From positions 1,054,001 to 1,118,000 of the forward strand of contig CM082586.2 of the NCBI GenBank assembly GCA_040954595.2: DNA of 64,000 bases. The letters are read 5' to 3'. Shown here in pieces: positions 35,342 to 48,900 of this stretch. Every line of letters starts with the position of its first letter. The first letter of the stretch is position 1. The notes below the pieces were generated by a model. The model did no database searches. It was given only the letters and a program-made list of their open reading frames with translations, and was not told where the DNA came from. The position numbers and the translations under genes are program-made. Source of the stretch: Balanoglossus misakiensis (Eukaryota > Hemichordata).

Positions 35342-37008
35342 CTATTGGTCTTTATCTTTTTGTTGTCTGGCTTGTTCTCTCAACTGAGCTCTTTTCACTT
35401 TGATCAGCATCTGGCCAGACACTATCACCCACATGACCTGGGAAAGGGAGAAGAGAACACATGTACATGTATCATTGATGAACATGTTGACTATTTGGAT
35501 ATTGTTGCAGACTGCTGGAAAACTTTGCCAATGTGTGTACGGTAAACTTTGAAAAATGCATCTCTCTGCTTCCTCAGAGTATTTGACATCAAAATGGCGC
35601 CCTCAAGAGGCGATTATGCAGTAAACGTTTTAACGCTGATGTCATAATGCCTTTCTATGACCTGGCCTGTTACTGTATTGGCATTTATTTACAAAAAAAT
35701 CAGGTTTAAAATTTTGTGACTTACCACAATGACTAAACAGTTGGCAAGTATTGGAACAGAAAAGACCATTGATATGAACAGGCCATTGGAGTCAAAATAC
35801 TGCTGTTTGGCAAATTTCCTGAAAGAAAATTAGGATTTTGATTAAGTATTGGGTATGTGCAAGTTGTGTTGGTACAAATGTTCTTGTAACCTGTGTGAAT
35901 GTGTGAGAAAGCCTTGCTGGTGAATGTATACATGTACATGTACTCGTGATTTTGGGAGAGTGAGTGCAAATTTTGCCTTCAATTGAGTTTTTCACAGCCA
36001 GGAATTAAAGACAACTAATGAAGCAAAACTGTTCACGACTGAAATATGGTCACTTACATGTAATGTGCTGCACAGAGTTCATTGATGGTCTCTGAGAAAA
36101 ATACAAGCACCACTGCAACAGAACATTTGAAAAAAAAAATATCTTTTGAATATTTCCTTTCATAATCAAATTCGCTTCCAAGAGTATGAATGCAACTGCA
36201 GGGACACAGATGGTGCCCTTTAGAAGAATTGTGTGTGTGAATCTATCAAAACTGATCACATCTGTGCAGGTAGTGGTACTTACATAAGACAAAGAAGTAT
36301 ACAGCTTGAACAGTGCTGAGCTTTCGGGAAGCAATTGTCAATATAAGGCAGAGTGTGTGGAAGACAATCAAACCGATGAGGAATGGTTCGGACCAGTCAA
36401 TCTGAGAACAAGAAAAAATAGATAACATTGCAGCACCAGCTCAAATGTATCATTCATAGATATGAATGTTAATTATTACATGTAAATAAATCATGTAATT
36501 TTGATGGTAGGATAAGTTAAATTGGTCCCTTTGAAGTGGTCCGGTTGCTGAGACCCAGAAACACACTGATGTTTATTTCCATGTGCTAGGCTAGTTTAAT
36601 GCTGTTGTTATTGTTATTGTTTGGAGTTGTGACGATCAACATTACGTACAAGGCATTGCACTTGCTCTTGATATTCTGGGATCGTAGTGAGTTGCGTGCG
36701 GCGATGAAACGTCGTAGTATCACGACTAGCCGGCCAGCCAGCCACTAGTAAGCGAAAGCATTGTGATGCCTGCTGTACACATGTACGAGGATCAGGGACT
36801 GCATCACAGTGCTTTCGATTGGCATTCTCTGATCGGAACATACCATGCATTTCACTGGAGGTAAATGACAAAGCATAATAACAGACAAACTCCCTTATAT
36901 TCCCGCTCGCATATATCATTTCTAGAAATCAGCCGAACTTACTGATTCGAAAAACGACCATAGTCCATCGATCTTGTCGACACGTATCGCATCTGCGGGA
37001 GCCGCCAT
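35342..37008 (-). CDS. TMEM18: Transmembrane protein 18
   Basis: Five coding exons on minus: 37008-36943, 36401-36284, 36112-36058, 35818-35725, 35437-35342 (429 nt, 142 residues; vertebrate TMEM18 is about 140). Phases 0, 1, 2, 0 match at each GT/AG junction. Recognised segments: [20 protein letters not shown], corresponding to the DWTEPW...GL..FH.LC helix of TMEM18; [16 protein letters not shown], corresponding to its C..YINE segment; [19 protein letters not shown], strongly conserved; and a basic C-terminus ([19 protein letters not shown]). TMEM18 is a small multi-pass nuclear-envelope/ER membrane protein, linked in humans to body-mass association; its molecular role is unsettled. The start ATG sits in an atggcgg context. 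Homology was judged from memory. Confidence 0.93.
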
Positions 37009-37260
37009 TTTACTTCCGGTCTGGAGGGCCACATGGGATAGATCCGAAACCTGCTGTGAAGTGTCTTTTGATTGGTCGGTGTCAGTTTCATAATTAAGCC
37101 GCAAACCTAACGTTGTCGATGACGTTGCATCGTTTCTCCCCACCGTAGTACAAGTTTTCCATTTCAAGTTTTTAAAGGCCAGAAAAGTATCGTATGCTTG
37201 CACTATTAAGCGACCAATTATCTGTTATGTGAGTGCATGACAAAGGCGCATTGACCAATA
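37009..37260 (-). promoter_or_regulatory. TMEM18 promoter region
   Basis: Upstream of the ATG on minus are a CCAAT box (gattggtcgg at about 37072 on +, thus CCAAT on -) and an atggcggc YY1-like element at the start codon. There is no TATA box. A ccaataaaa on + at about 37253 could serve the opposite strand. Such features fit a housekeeping promoter. Confidence 0.35.
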
Positions 37261-37269
37261 AAAAAGAAG

Positions 37270-40200
37270 TTGATTGAACGCTTAGGGCTATGTGTATTGT
37301 TGTGGTTGTGTTCTGGGACGTGCTTTCCCACTGTACGTATGCATTATTGCTGTACTTGGGGCCCCGAGCTGAATGCTGACAGTGTGTGGACGCCGCGTCG
37401 AATATTCACGGGAGGACGGGGTCTTCTTGTACACTAGACTTAAAAAACAGGAGGCGAACAGTCCTCTAGAATATCAGGGCAGCGAGTTGAAGAATCTCTA
37501 AGATGACGGCGGTAAGAAAAGCACACGACAGTACAGACACCTGACTTGCACGACGACAATGCATGCGCGATGATGATGGCTGTCTGTTGCCGACGGCCAA
37601 CATTTTGTAGCATTGATAGGCGATGCACATCCGACTTATTGGCGCATGCTTTACACAAACCATCTTGTCATCATTTTAGAATATCATATTGCGCGCAGTG
37701 ACATTTCAAAAACACGGCTCGCTCATTCATCACAAGACCCTTTTCAATGAATGAATCTGCAGCCTCGTCGTAGCCTTTCACGTTTAATTTTTCGCGGAAC
37801 GTGTTTTTTTTTTATATAACGCACGTCATATTTTATGTGCCTCCAGAACAGAAGGCATGAACCTTTGCAATTTAGTTTTAGTAAATTTGAATATTTTTTT
37901 TTTAAATTGAAGAGTATGTTATTACATTCAATTTGTCAATTTCTAAAAATTGATACATTTTGCATCATAATGTATCTAAATATGTAACCTACACCTTTTG
38001 TGGGTGGTCCCCATTACTTTTCATGCAAGATTTTTCTATGCATGAAATTCTTTTCAGTTTTCCTTTGATTCCATTTTTTATCACGAATCTGACTGAAGGT
38101 TGTCATCAAATAAAGATGATTGGGTTGCTGACCAAAATGACACTAATATCACACTTATGTTTCTATGGCAACTGCCATAGCTTTCTGATATTGCCTCTTG
38201 TGAGTTTTCACAATTATGCTCAGAAAACGGTAAATATGTCTGAAATTGCCTCTTGTCAGTTTTTACATACTCAGAAGACAAAATTGTTAAAACTGTAAAG
38301 GTTTGAAATTTACACATTGATTGGATGTTAGGCTTATGGTCAAGGCAGGGTTAAATCCCCACACCATGATTATTGCCATATGTCCAATCAGTGATTAATC
38401 AGGACAGCTACCTCACTTTTCTCAGCAAGGGTATGTACTAAATGTTCTCAACCCTTTTTGGCAGAGCCTGCAATGATACTGGTATTATTGCTAATTCAGC
38501 ATATTTCCCTGTGAATAATTCATAATATGAAATTACATAAATAATTCATCATAGGAAACAAGAATAACAGTATGATGGCAAGAGATATGAATGATATTCC
38601 CATCAAGTGACAAGTGACAACTCCAAGGCTTGAGTGACAATGACAGGTTCAGGCATGGATGGTCGTAAAATGAAAATGGTTTCAGCCGCTGGGATTACCT
38701 TCAACTTTGAGTTGAACCTCAGTGGCCTTTTGGTGAATTTAGCGTAGTTTTTTTTTTCTTGTTGATGGTCGATAGATGCATACTGTGATTGCAATCTGGT
38801 ACATTGAAAGCAGCCAGTAAAAGTAACCAACTTTGAGGTAAAAAATATGCCGGACTAGAGTGTAATTCCAAGTTAGCTCTGATCATTAATGTTTATTAGT
38901 AGTAGCAAAAAATATAATAATAATATGATTTTGATAGTGTCCCCATATAGGTACCTCATCACTTTGGAATTGACAAGGTCATGGTTCATTCAAGATGTCA
39001 TATTTTGTTGTTTTTGCAAACTTGAATAATGACTCTCTTATTTTATATCCCCGTAGACCAGTTTTTCATCTAGACAGGTAATCACAAACACAAAACATTA
39101 ATTTAGACAGGGTTGGGTGAGTCGCATCAGTGATCGTAAAAATGTCATCTCCATCTGACAAAAGACAATTAATGACAGCAATAAAATTTTGCCCCAAATA
39201 TGATTTTCCTTGACCATTTGCTTTGAATAGTTTTATAGTGCCTTGCAAGTAAACTAAATGAATGAATGAAGTCAGCCTTTTTTGTGTTATTTAGCTTAGT
39301 TTATTGTTTTATTTTATTGTGAGAAAATGCATCAGTCTGGTGTACTATTGTTTGTGTAAAAATATTTGTAATATTGTTGATAGTTTGATTTATGTCTGTA
39401 CATAAATTCCGATGTCAACAGTGGATGGGTTGTTTTGATAAGGCCTCTACTATGGGTGTTTCAGTGGATATAGCCATTAGAACAAGGACATAGCTGATAT
39501 GTACAAAAGTTATTGTAATTAACACCTTGTCTGTTTCTTGCATCATGATTGGTTCAATCACTGTCACATGGGGCTGTGTGTAATTAAAATATGCGCATGT
39601 TAAACACAATTTCTTCATGAAGGGGGAAGGGGTAAAGCTTCATTTTGATTAATATGTGCAGACAACTTATTTGAATATTGCTTTCACTTGTCTCCAATAC
39701 TGTATCCCTGGTCAGATACTGACATTCAAATATATCATTTTCAGCACCCTTGAAAAGAAATAATTTATCACAGTTGGATATAGCTACAGGTTGTGATGGC
39801 ATGCCTGAAATTAGTTTCTCTTTACTATTGTCTTGATAGGCTCTGATAGGTGGATGATGATATCTATATATTGCATTGTATTGTATTTATTGTATTGCAT
39901 TGTAGTGTACATGTATGCCATAGGCTTGAAGATAATAGGTAGCTGGCAGTTGGTAAAAATAACTGTGCATAAAATTCCTGCTGGAAACATACATTTTTCT
40001 GGGGTTCAATACATAGATAACTCTAAAATGGCATATCTTTCTCGGTGGACTTTCAATGATATTATTATAAATGCTAACTCAAGAGGGCGCTGCATTCTGC
40101 CCCATTAAAGAAGCTTCGCACAACAAAATTTTATTTGCCATACAAATCTAATTTTTCTCAACATGTGATGGTAGTTGCAGCTCCTGGTAAACTTTACACA

Positions 40201-41500
40201 ACACTAATATGTTGCTTTAAATTGTCAATAAATAAAAATGTCCCATTCCTTAGCTGGCCCTGTGTGCTGTATAAAAAATGCCATATTATAGTTTTCATAC
40301 ATACCAAGGTTGGTTTTAGTCAATCATGCCTCTACCTCTGATTGTGGAGATACATTTACATATGAATAAATTAAATAATAAATGTATGTCGCACCCGAGT
40401 CCCAAACGGATCGTACATGTACGTAATGTGTGAACAACACTACATCACTATGCAGGCTGAGTGGTTTCTTGGCGTGATTTTATGGATCTCTTTCTCAACA
40501 GTAACTAGGCAGGCCATCAAGTATCTTGTGATCTTACTGTTGATAGCTGTGTGACAATAAAAACAGGCATAAACCTTAAAGATTTAGCGTCATGCACTAA
40601 AGGGACTGAGAAAAATGTTCGGTTTACAGAGGTGTCTGGTTTATGGAGGTTCCTTAATGTGGTGTCCTATATATGACTTTAAAAAGGTGTAGAAATTCAT
40701 GTCTGTTGGTTTAGAAATATTCGTCAATATTGCAGAAATTATTACCCCTTGTGGTTTATGATGTGCTTTTATTTGGCAGTTTGTTGGAATGTTTTTTTGG
40801 CCGGATCGTATCTCTGGTCTGTGGTATGTTGTCTCTTTCAAGCGATAATCCACAAATACTTCAATGGCCATTTAACAGCAATCAAGTACACAGTTAAAAA
40901 TTAACAAATCCCTGTCAATCCTACTTGGAAGATATTAGACTTGGTTTAAGTGGTGGGTTAAAAAACTAGCCATTTTAAAACAGCTTCTCATAAAGATGTT
41001 TACTCCATATGCAAAACTATTGGACTTTGGTGAGATCAAATTAACCCAATGGTACATGTTCTAGTCATTTTCAAGACAACGGTTTGTTGCATACATTTGC
41101 ATCTATCTCTTGTGGTATATGCTAAGGTCTAAAAGAATTGAAGCTACTGTATTTTTATAACAATCATACAAGGTTGTGAAAGGTTAAACGTGCAGCTGGT
41201 GTAGTCTAACATTTTTCGACTGATTCCATGGAGACTGACTATTTACATAACGATGTCCTAACAATGTGTGTGTAAGTGGAAGCTGCTTTGTATCAAAATG
41301 CCATCATTATATTATCAACACAATGCCCAGCTCCTCCCAAGAGTACGTCTCCAGTGCACAATGACCCGTCCTGTGTAAAAAAAAAATTTGAATCCTGCCA
41401 ACGGAACCATAACAATTTAGAGAAGCGTGTACGGCCACCGGCAATCGGTCGCTCTTTTGTCTAATGGGACTTTTACGACGTTTCTTTCCCTTCATACCTC
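37270..41500. other. Intergenic region without supportable genes
   Basis: It is AT-rich. Open frames are short, lack splice context and have non-protein-like composition. A dispersed-repeat candidate lies near 40330-40400. I see nothing else I can name. Confidence 0.5.
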
Positions 41501-41582
41501 TGTCGTTACGGCCATACACACCTGTTAAGTGCGCACTAGGGACCGATCGCCGCCATTATGCGTCTGCTGACCTCGGAGTTAA

Positions 41583-41764
41583 ATGCGGGAGCACACAGAT
41601 TTAGAGGCCATGCGTTTTGACAGTTACGAAGACAAATTTAAGTATTTAGAGATCCTTCTGTTCAACCAGCCCATTACTCTTAAAACTACTGACACTTTTA
41701 TTAGGTGTTTATTTGCGCATTCTTTCCTGTGCTCGGCAGAGGTTAGGACAGCTTTGATCACAGG
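41583..41764 (+). CDS. Possible first coding exon, unknown gene
   Basis: An ATG at 41583 opens a frame of about 60 residues (beginning MREHTDLEAMRFDSYEDKFK) that runs into a good donor (cacag|gtaagc, at 41765). Composition is protein-like, with amphipathic helical stretches (KFKYLEILLF, FIRCLFAHSFLC). A GC-richer segment at 41440-41580 precedes it and contains a gccgccatt YY1-like element, as at promoters. I do not recognise the family and found no downstream exon in the window, so any continuation would need a very long intron. A short upstream ATG frame at 41557 overlaps it. Confidence 0.35.
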
Positions 41765-44700
41765 TAAGCAGATGTCGCGTTTTTAATGTAAAAAGTGTAT
41801 TTTCACAAAATATAATCGATATGATATAATTAGCCTGACCCAAACCACTGCTACATGTAGTTGGGGAAAATTCCTGTAGTTCAGAATGTTTGTTCAGCTA
41901 GGCCACAGACCTTTTGTGCAGATGCAGCCTTATACATGATCAGCATACAGACATGTAATAAGGTGGTTATGTTTGTGTCTTGTGTTTACTTACAAGTCAC
42001 TTAGAGGATTTGCGAGCAGTTGTTTTTCCAACCGCAGAGAATATGTACAGAGTTTTATGGAATGCAAAAGATTTCAACACTGATATTGACCTCTAGAAAG
42101 AACTGGGGAAGTCTCCATTTGTTCACTTTTCAATGTCATTGGACAAGTTCAGAATGTAATAGCGCCCTCTTGAAATATTAGGGTACATAACCAAGCACGC
42201 CAGATTGAAGCCTATGATATTATAAATAGCTTAATTACTAAACGTGACATGCAGTGTGAAAAGGTACTTCAGACATTGCGTGTGAGAGAGAGAACATTAT
42301 GAATGAAAATATAGTTGAAATTCCTCCTGTGACGTTTCTGTCTTGAAAAATTCCTCAAAAGTCACTGGAAAAGTCTCAAAATGCCAGGAACTGTGCATGT
42401 TGACTTCGCGCATGTGAAAGCTGAATTTGGCTTGGAATTGAAATGCTGAAGACAAGCTCTTTAACCATCAGCTTGGGCATATATTGCATTACACGACTGA
42501 CTTGATCGAGGTAATCTAGGCGGTTGTACCTCTGTAAGCAAAGACAGCTGAAGTGGCAGAATGTAATGGGTTACCTGTGCGTGACAGGGATATATTCACG
42601 ATTACTACGTGAAACAAATTCTCAACGTCTGTGTTTGTACTGGTCGGTTTGTGAGGAACACAGCAACATCTTGCATGGCTAAACCAGATGAGTCTGTGTA
42701 GAGAAATTGTAATCCATACAGTTTGCAGTACTGATTAAAGAAACATGGAGACAATCACTAGGAAAGCTCCTGGAATTCTGAGCAACCTAGAGCACATATG
42801 AAGTCTGATGTACTCTTGTAACTTAGCAACCACTCTGCTTCATTTGTCATGGCTACCATGGCAACGAATCTGTTGAACAGTCTCTTGACTGACAGGTACA
42901 CAGGATTTTGTCACAGGTGTGAAAAACACTGAGAATGCAAATATCTCATCAGAAAATTTCAATACAAATCTTCAGATTTGCTTGCATTTAAGCGATCATT
43001 TTAGCCGCGATAGTGCATTTTTTCCCTTTAATATAAAGTGTGATGTTTCAAAGCGAACTCTGTTTCCATTGCGACAGATGAGTGATAATTTGACAATAAT
43101 ATATTTGCAGTTAGACTGAAAATGACTGGGTTCCAAGTGATATGAATGAGGTGAGCCAGGGAAATGCGCATGTAGATGTAACTGGCAAGTTATGATTAAT
43201 TGCCAGACAATAGCCCTGCAATGGTTGATGCCCACAGTAATTTGTTTTTGGGCATTTACATGCTACATTTAACATGTCAAGTAACATAGACTGTCATATA
43301 AAACACTGTGATGGTTGATGAGTTCTGTCATTCTACAGTGGCAAACCACCTAGTGATATAATAACATGATCAATAATCAAAACACAACTGGATTGTGGGA
43401 AAATAAATAGATCAGTGAAAAATCAGAGTACAAGTGTACTGCCCTATTAAATCAGTATACTAGTATGTTTTTAGTGTGTAACTACATATGTGTATGTGAG
43501 CATAGTACGGTATAGCTGTTATACACACTTGTATGCATACATGCATATGTGTCATGTGCTTTTAATAGACTGTGTACATATTTATCGTGAAATTATAAAT
43601 CATGTTTTTCCAACTCTGAGAGACTAACAGAAACAGATGCAGGACATAAAAAGGTTGTGTATGACAAAATTTGTAGGAGGAGCCTACGAGTTGATGGACA
43701 TACACTGAAATTCTGATCCAGATTTTGAACTTAAATGCATTACTTAGTCTTGATTACTTTTAATGAGTTGGATTGATGGAAATGAGGTTTGAGGTCAACT
43801 TTTATGGGTTGCCATAAATGCCTTTTAGTTTCCATGGTAGTATTGGCATTAAATCTGAGAAGGATAGTCAGGATCATATTAAGGGTTGATCGATGCTGAT
43901 TTAAGTGTAAACATGGGAAAATTTGAATTATAAAATAATATTATATTATTGTTTATTCATGTAGGCCAATTACGATGATGAATGACACCGAAGAAACTTT
44001 AGATTCTTTTGATAATTGTAGTGGAAGAAGTCTAATTCTTCCTCTGTAGCGATAGCAGTTGTGATTTGCAGAATCGTGACACTGCAGGAAAGGGTTTGAA
44101 ATGTAATGTGATGTAATGGCAATGAGTTCAAACAGTTCCCTGTGGATCTATACATCATCTTTAATGGCAAACGGGGATGATTTTATTAGTGTTTCAGTGA
44201 AAGGGAAAATGTGAGATAAACATCTAAAAGTGGCATGTTATCTAACAGAAATCAGAGCTACTTGCTCTTTATGTGGAACAAACGTAAAATGCCTGCGTCA
44301 TCATCATTTTGTTCGATGTTAAGTTGATGCTTTTTGGGGGAGGGGGGAGTTGAATTCTTTTAGTACGTGAATGTTGAACTTTGCTATTGGTCGATTGCCA
44401 GTACTTGGTGAGATTGGTTGGTTGTTCCTGTCTTGTAACTTGGCCGTGATTGGTTATTAAGAATCACATGACCCAACATTATCAAGCAGGGTGAATTACC
44501 TACCGTTAAAGTTTACACAGTCATAAATTTGGTAAACTAGTCCTTGGGAAAAACTTGGTTGTTTTGATGGAAAGTCACGACTCAAAATAGAATTATAGTA
44601 ACGTGGTCTGAACGAGTTTGGTTGGAGAAATGGCAACATCTGTAAAACATTCACTCCACTGGCGGTAATGAGACACTTCATGAAATATATAGTATATGAA

Positions 44701-45846
44701 ATGTTTATATACATGTATAGCAATTATGAACCCGTTAAGTTGTGATGGTAATGGGGTAGTATTATATCCTTGTTGCTCAAGGGCTTAACATTCTTTCATT
44801 GATTGCACTCTGCATAATACGACTATCAATGCAACTCTCGTTCGATAATTATGTGTTTTTTAAGCTCAACAGACAAAGGGATTCTGAGCACCTCTATAAT
44901 GTATGTATCAAATTGACAGTCACGTTGATCCGACGATGTGCTTTTTTTTCATCTCCACTTTGAACGTAGCACTTGTATTGTAGCCTGCATGTAGTTGTTT
45001 CAGCTTAGTTCCTCTCGTAAATTTGGGTTGTGTAGATCAGTATTACTACAAACAAGAAATTCGCGACTGGCACGGGAGCCAAACGTATATTAGTCTTTAA
45101 CGCCCAGAGAGATTCTCCCTGAATGCACGTATGGTACGTATATTATTTTATCGCTATCTCTTTCTCTCAGGGTTTTGAGTTCACTGTTTGGAAGTCCTCC
45201 TATTAATGCTAACAAATATTGACTGTGAATGTAAAGCGTCTGAAAATGCTAGTGTATAATTTGACCGCTATGTTTTGTGGCGTCGTGTTTCGATAGGAAA
45301 TTTTTTCCGTGGGATAACTGTATAATGCGTACACCCTTGAGAGATGAATGACTATTACAAGTATTACGGTTACAGCTCGATGTAATGGGAATTTGTCTGT
45401 ATTAATATTGGATTAGCCCTGTGTGTGTAAAGCGCTCGCCTTATGGTCTTACAAAGTCTGACAGCAGCATTATCAGCTGTTGTTTCAAGCTTCAGTACTG
45501 TGTACTTAAGGTTCCTGCCATTTCGTTGTGTAAATTCCATTTGCGAAGATTTCTTTTCAGATCAACATCAGATCCAACTCTTTGGAGGTGAATTATGCAC
45601 CCAGATACAGTGTCAGTGTTTTAAGATGAATAGCAAATATTAAACTCCGAATCAAATTAAAATCTGCTATAAATAATCATCTGCGTGTAATGTCAGTGTT
45701 TTCTAACATTAAATGCGTAATTCAGGATAATATCAGTTTTACCAAGCTTAGTCATAAGCGGTGAAAATTTCCAGAGCAGAGTAATAATAGAATGTGTATG
45801 GTATTTCTCAGTCTTGTTTTCAGAGACAGAGTAATTGATAATAATT

Positions 45847-45914
45847 CTTTGCTAATTTTAGTCGAGATGCGATAAATTTACTTTGCTAATTTTAGTCGAG
45901 ATGCGGTAAATTTA
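45847..45914. repeat. 34-bp tandem duplication
   Basis: Two adjacent 34-bp copies begin ctttgctaattttagtcgag (45847-45880 and 45881-45914) and differ at one base (gataaa/ggtaaa). This is a recent small duplication in non-coding DNA. Confidence 0.9.
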
Positions 45915-48900
45915 AAGCTGGACATTTTCTCGTATCGTTGTTAATCAGAAAACATGCACACAATACATGTTTGATTTAATATTTTGAAAAGTAAGATTGC
46001 TTTCGGTTTTAGTGTTTATTGTCTCTCATAAACCTTGGTGGGTGCCACGCATCGGGCAGGATCTGCTCACTCTTTTTAAAAAATAAACTGTGTGCTGCTT
46101 GAGCTTGTTGACATTCTCTCATGGTTGTCCTTTCTGTGTAATGACCATGATGGATGTACCAATTGATTTTATAGGCACAATTTGTGTGTACTTTTACAGC
46201 AGCATGAGAACTGTGCAGTTCAACAGACATGCATTTTCCAATCAATTGAATTAGTTCATGGATATTTACTGTCATGTGGAAATAAACTTTAAGGTCAAAT
46301 TCTTGGGCACAGGAATACTTTCTTTAATCAAAAGTTCAAAGCACAACCACGATGAGATTTTTTTAATGCCGCAACCCAAAAAACAAATTCAATCATTGTC
46401 TATAAATTTGTAAATTAGTTGCCTTGAACTGAATGTAGTAATGAGAACATTTTACGTTGTCCTGACCTAGAACAGCTATAAGTACATAAAAATAAAAGTT
46501 TTTCCAAAGCCAGCATTTTCTCTTTGCAATAATTTGTAAGGTGAGTGGCCTGGTACTGATAAAAGCCCTTGAATGTTTCACCGTGGCTGTACCGTAGATG
46601 CTGTGTTATTGAACACAGAACAGGGTTGCTATAAAAATAGCCCGGTCAATTATGTATATGTAATTTGTATGCAGTTGGATAATGAATCAAAATAATCTAA
46701 TATTATATGTTTGGAAACTTGTTGGTACTGTAAATTTGTTACTTCAGCCTAAAGGTACATGTGTACAGTGTAGCATGACGTACATACTGTAGGAGTTTGC
46801 ATGGATGTACTGCAATATAACTGGCGTGAGCAGTGTGTATTAGACACTGCTGCATCACTGTACATGACTTTCATGTATATGTGAACACATCGCTGATGTA
46901 GAGTTCATTCACGCTGTGTAACTGACAGATCTTTACAAAGTACGCCAGGTAATTGTACTTTTCCATCAGTGTGAAGTTTCAATGTATAATGTTACAAGAA
47001 AAAAATCTGAAAATCCAAGCTGTAAAAGGGGATCTCGGAGATCAAACGGCTTCCTTCGTATCTGTCCCAATAAAGAACTGATCAAAATCTAAGCTGTTCT
47101 AATTCTTGGCAGAAAACATCACTCTTTTTACTGTTTCATGTAACGGCAGTTTTTATTACATTCGCCTATTACTGTTTATTGGATACTGGTAAATGCATAA
47201 AATCCCAGAGTTTTATCTAGATTAAATTCTCAGACTTTTAGATCGCTGTGAGTGGATTTTTTTGGGTCGACTGTACGGTACATGATAGCTTGAGAAACCC
47301 TTTTCAAACTTCAGAATATTTTTATCGGGAGATTTGATAGTATTGGCATTAAATATTGACGACTGTATCCAGAGCTGAATGGGATATCGCTCATGCGTGT
47401 TCTGAATGCCGAGCAGTTGCCCTACCCTGCAGCGAAATGGAAGAGTCGCGAGTCGGACCACTCCCACCCCTTACTGGGTATAATGGTACGGTCTACGAAG
47501 ATGCCGCTTGTAATCTAACGCTGGAGTGGGGAAAGATTTCAGCCAATAGGTGCAATTAAGATGCCGGGATCCGTAGATAGATGACGAATAGCAGATATGA
47601 GTGGAAAGCGCACAGTGTTGCCGTGACTGAATAAAAAAAAAACTGACGACCTGTCACTTGAATACAAATTACCGACGGTTTGACTAAACACGGGCGCAGT
47701 TTGCTAAATTGCAGTTAGTTTATTCAGATTAACCTAGTTACAGCATGTACGTTCTCCCTGTTTGTCAGCCTCAAGGTAAGCCTCCTTTGTTATTGGTTGC
47801 CTGTCAACTAACCCAGGCATTGTTTTAACATTTTATTTATATATTCTAGACCCGCAGTTGCAATTTTAAAGTGCAACCTCTTAGTATTTTTAATCTAAAT
47901 GATTTCAGTTCAATCTGAGTTATATTTGATTTTTAATAACAAATTTGCAAGCGGTGCTGACTGAGTGATGGAGTAGGAAATATAGCTGTGGACGTATTGA
48001 GTTTCAAACTGTCAAGCGATACACTCCAAATTTGAAAAATGATGTCACGTTCAATCAAAACCGAACAGCAATCATGACAGTGTTGGAATAGTTTCCTGGT
48101 TTGTGAGCGTGGATACTACACGAAATGTGGGTCACCGTGCGGAGATTGCCACTTCAAAATCAGAGCATGATATAACAAAATTCTTCTGCTTGTTTCAAAA
48201 ACCGTTTATAAAACACACAAAATTTAACTTAACCTGCCGCTAACACAACTAACTTAATTTTAATAATGGAATTATTGGGACTTTTTCTTTTATATGGTGG
48301 ATAATAATTATGATTTTTTCACATGAAATTTTTCTGGTGATATTCTGCTCACTTATAATAATTAGCAATAGCATCATTGTTTTCACCAAACCAGACTTTA
48401 GCTATAAACAGCATAGTTATGAGCCAAAATTAGGCAGTACTAGTATATAATTAGTCCCGTTGTTATTCTCTTACAATTTATGCCGGTAGTATCATGTCGT
48501 CTAGTATTGTTTCAGGCCAATTGAGAGACAACCAACAGTGCAACGTTCCATTGTATGTAAAAAAGTAAATTGTATAGAGTAAATAACTGAAAATTTTCAT
48601 GTGAACCAAAATATCAAAATACATGTAAGTTAGAAGATAGCCAGATTATTGCATTCAATCGGAACGGAATGCCCTATGTAGATTTCTCTACTTGGACGCT
48701 GTTTGTGAAAACAGAAATTAACGTAATTTGGCAAACGTGCCAGTTTTGCGGTGGATGCAGTTGTGAATGCTGCCAGCACAGAGCCTTTAAAAAAATTCAA
48801 TGAACTCGTAAACTGTATCTGATGTTTAAGTATAGAACCTGTAATTTGAAGCCATCGATTGACAACCATTATATGACTCATCTCTACTGCGTGGATGTCT

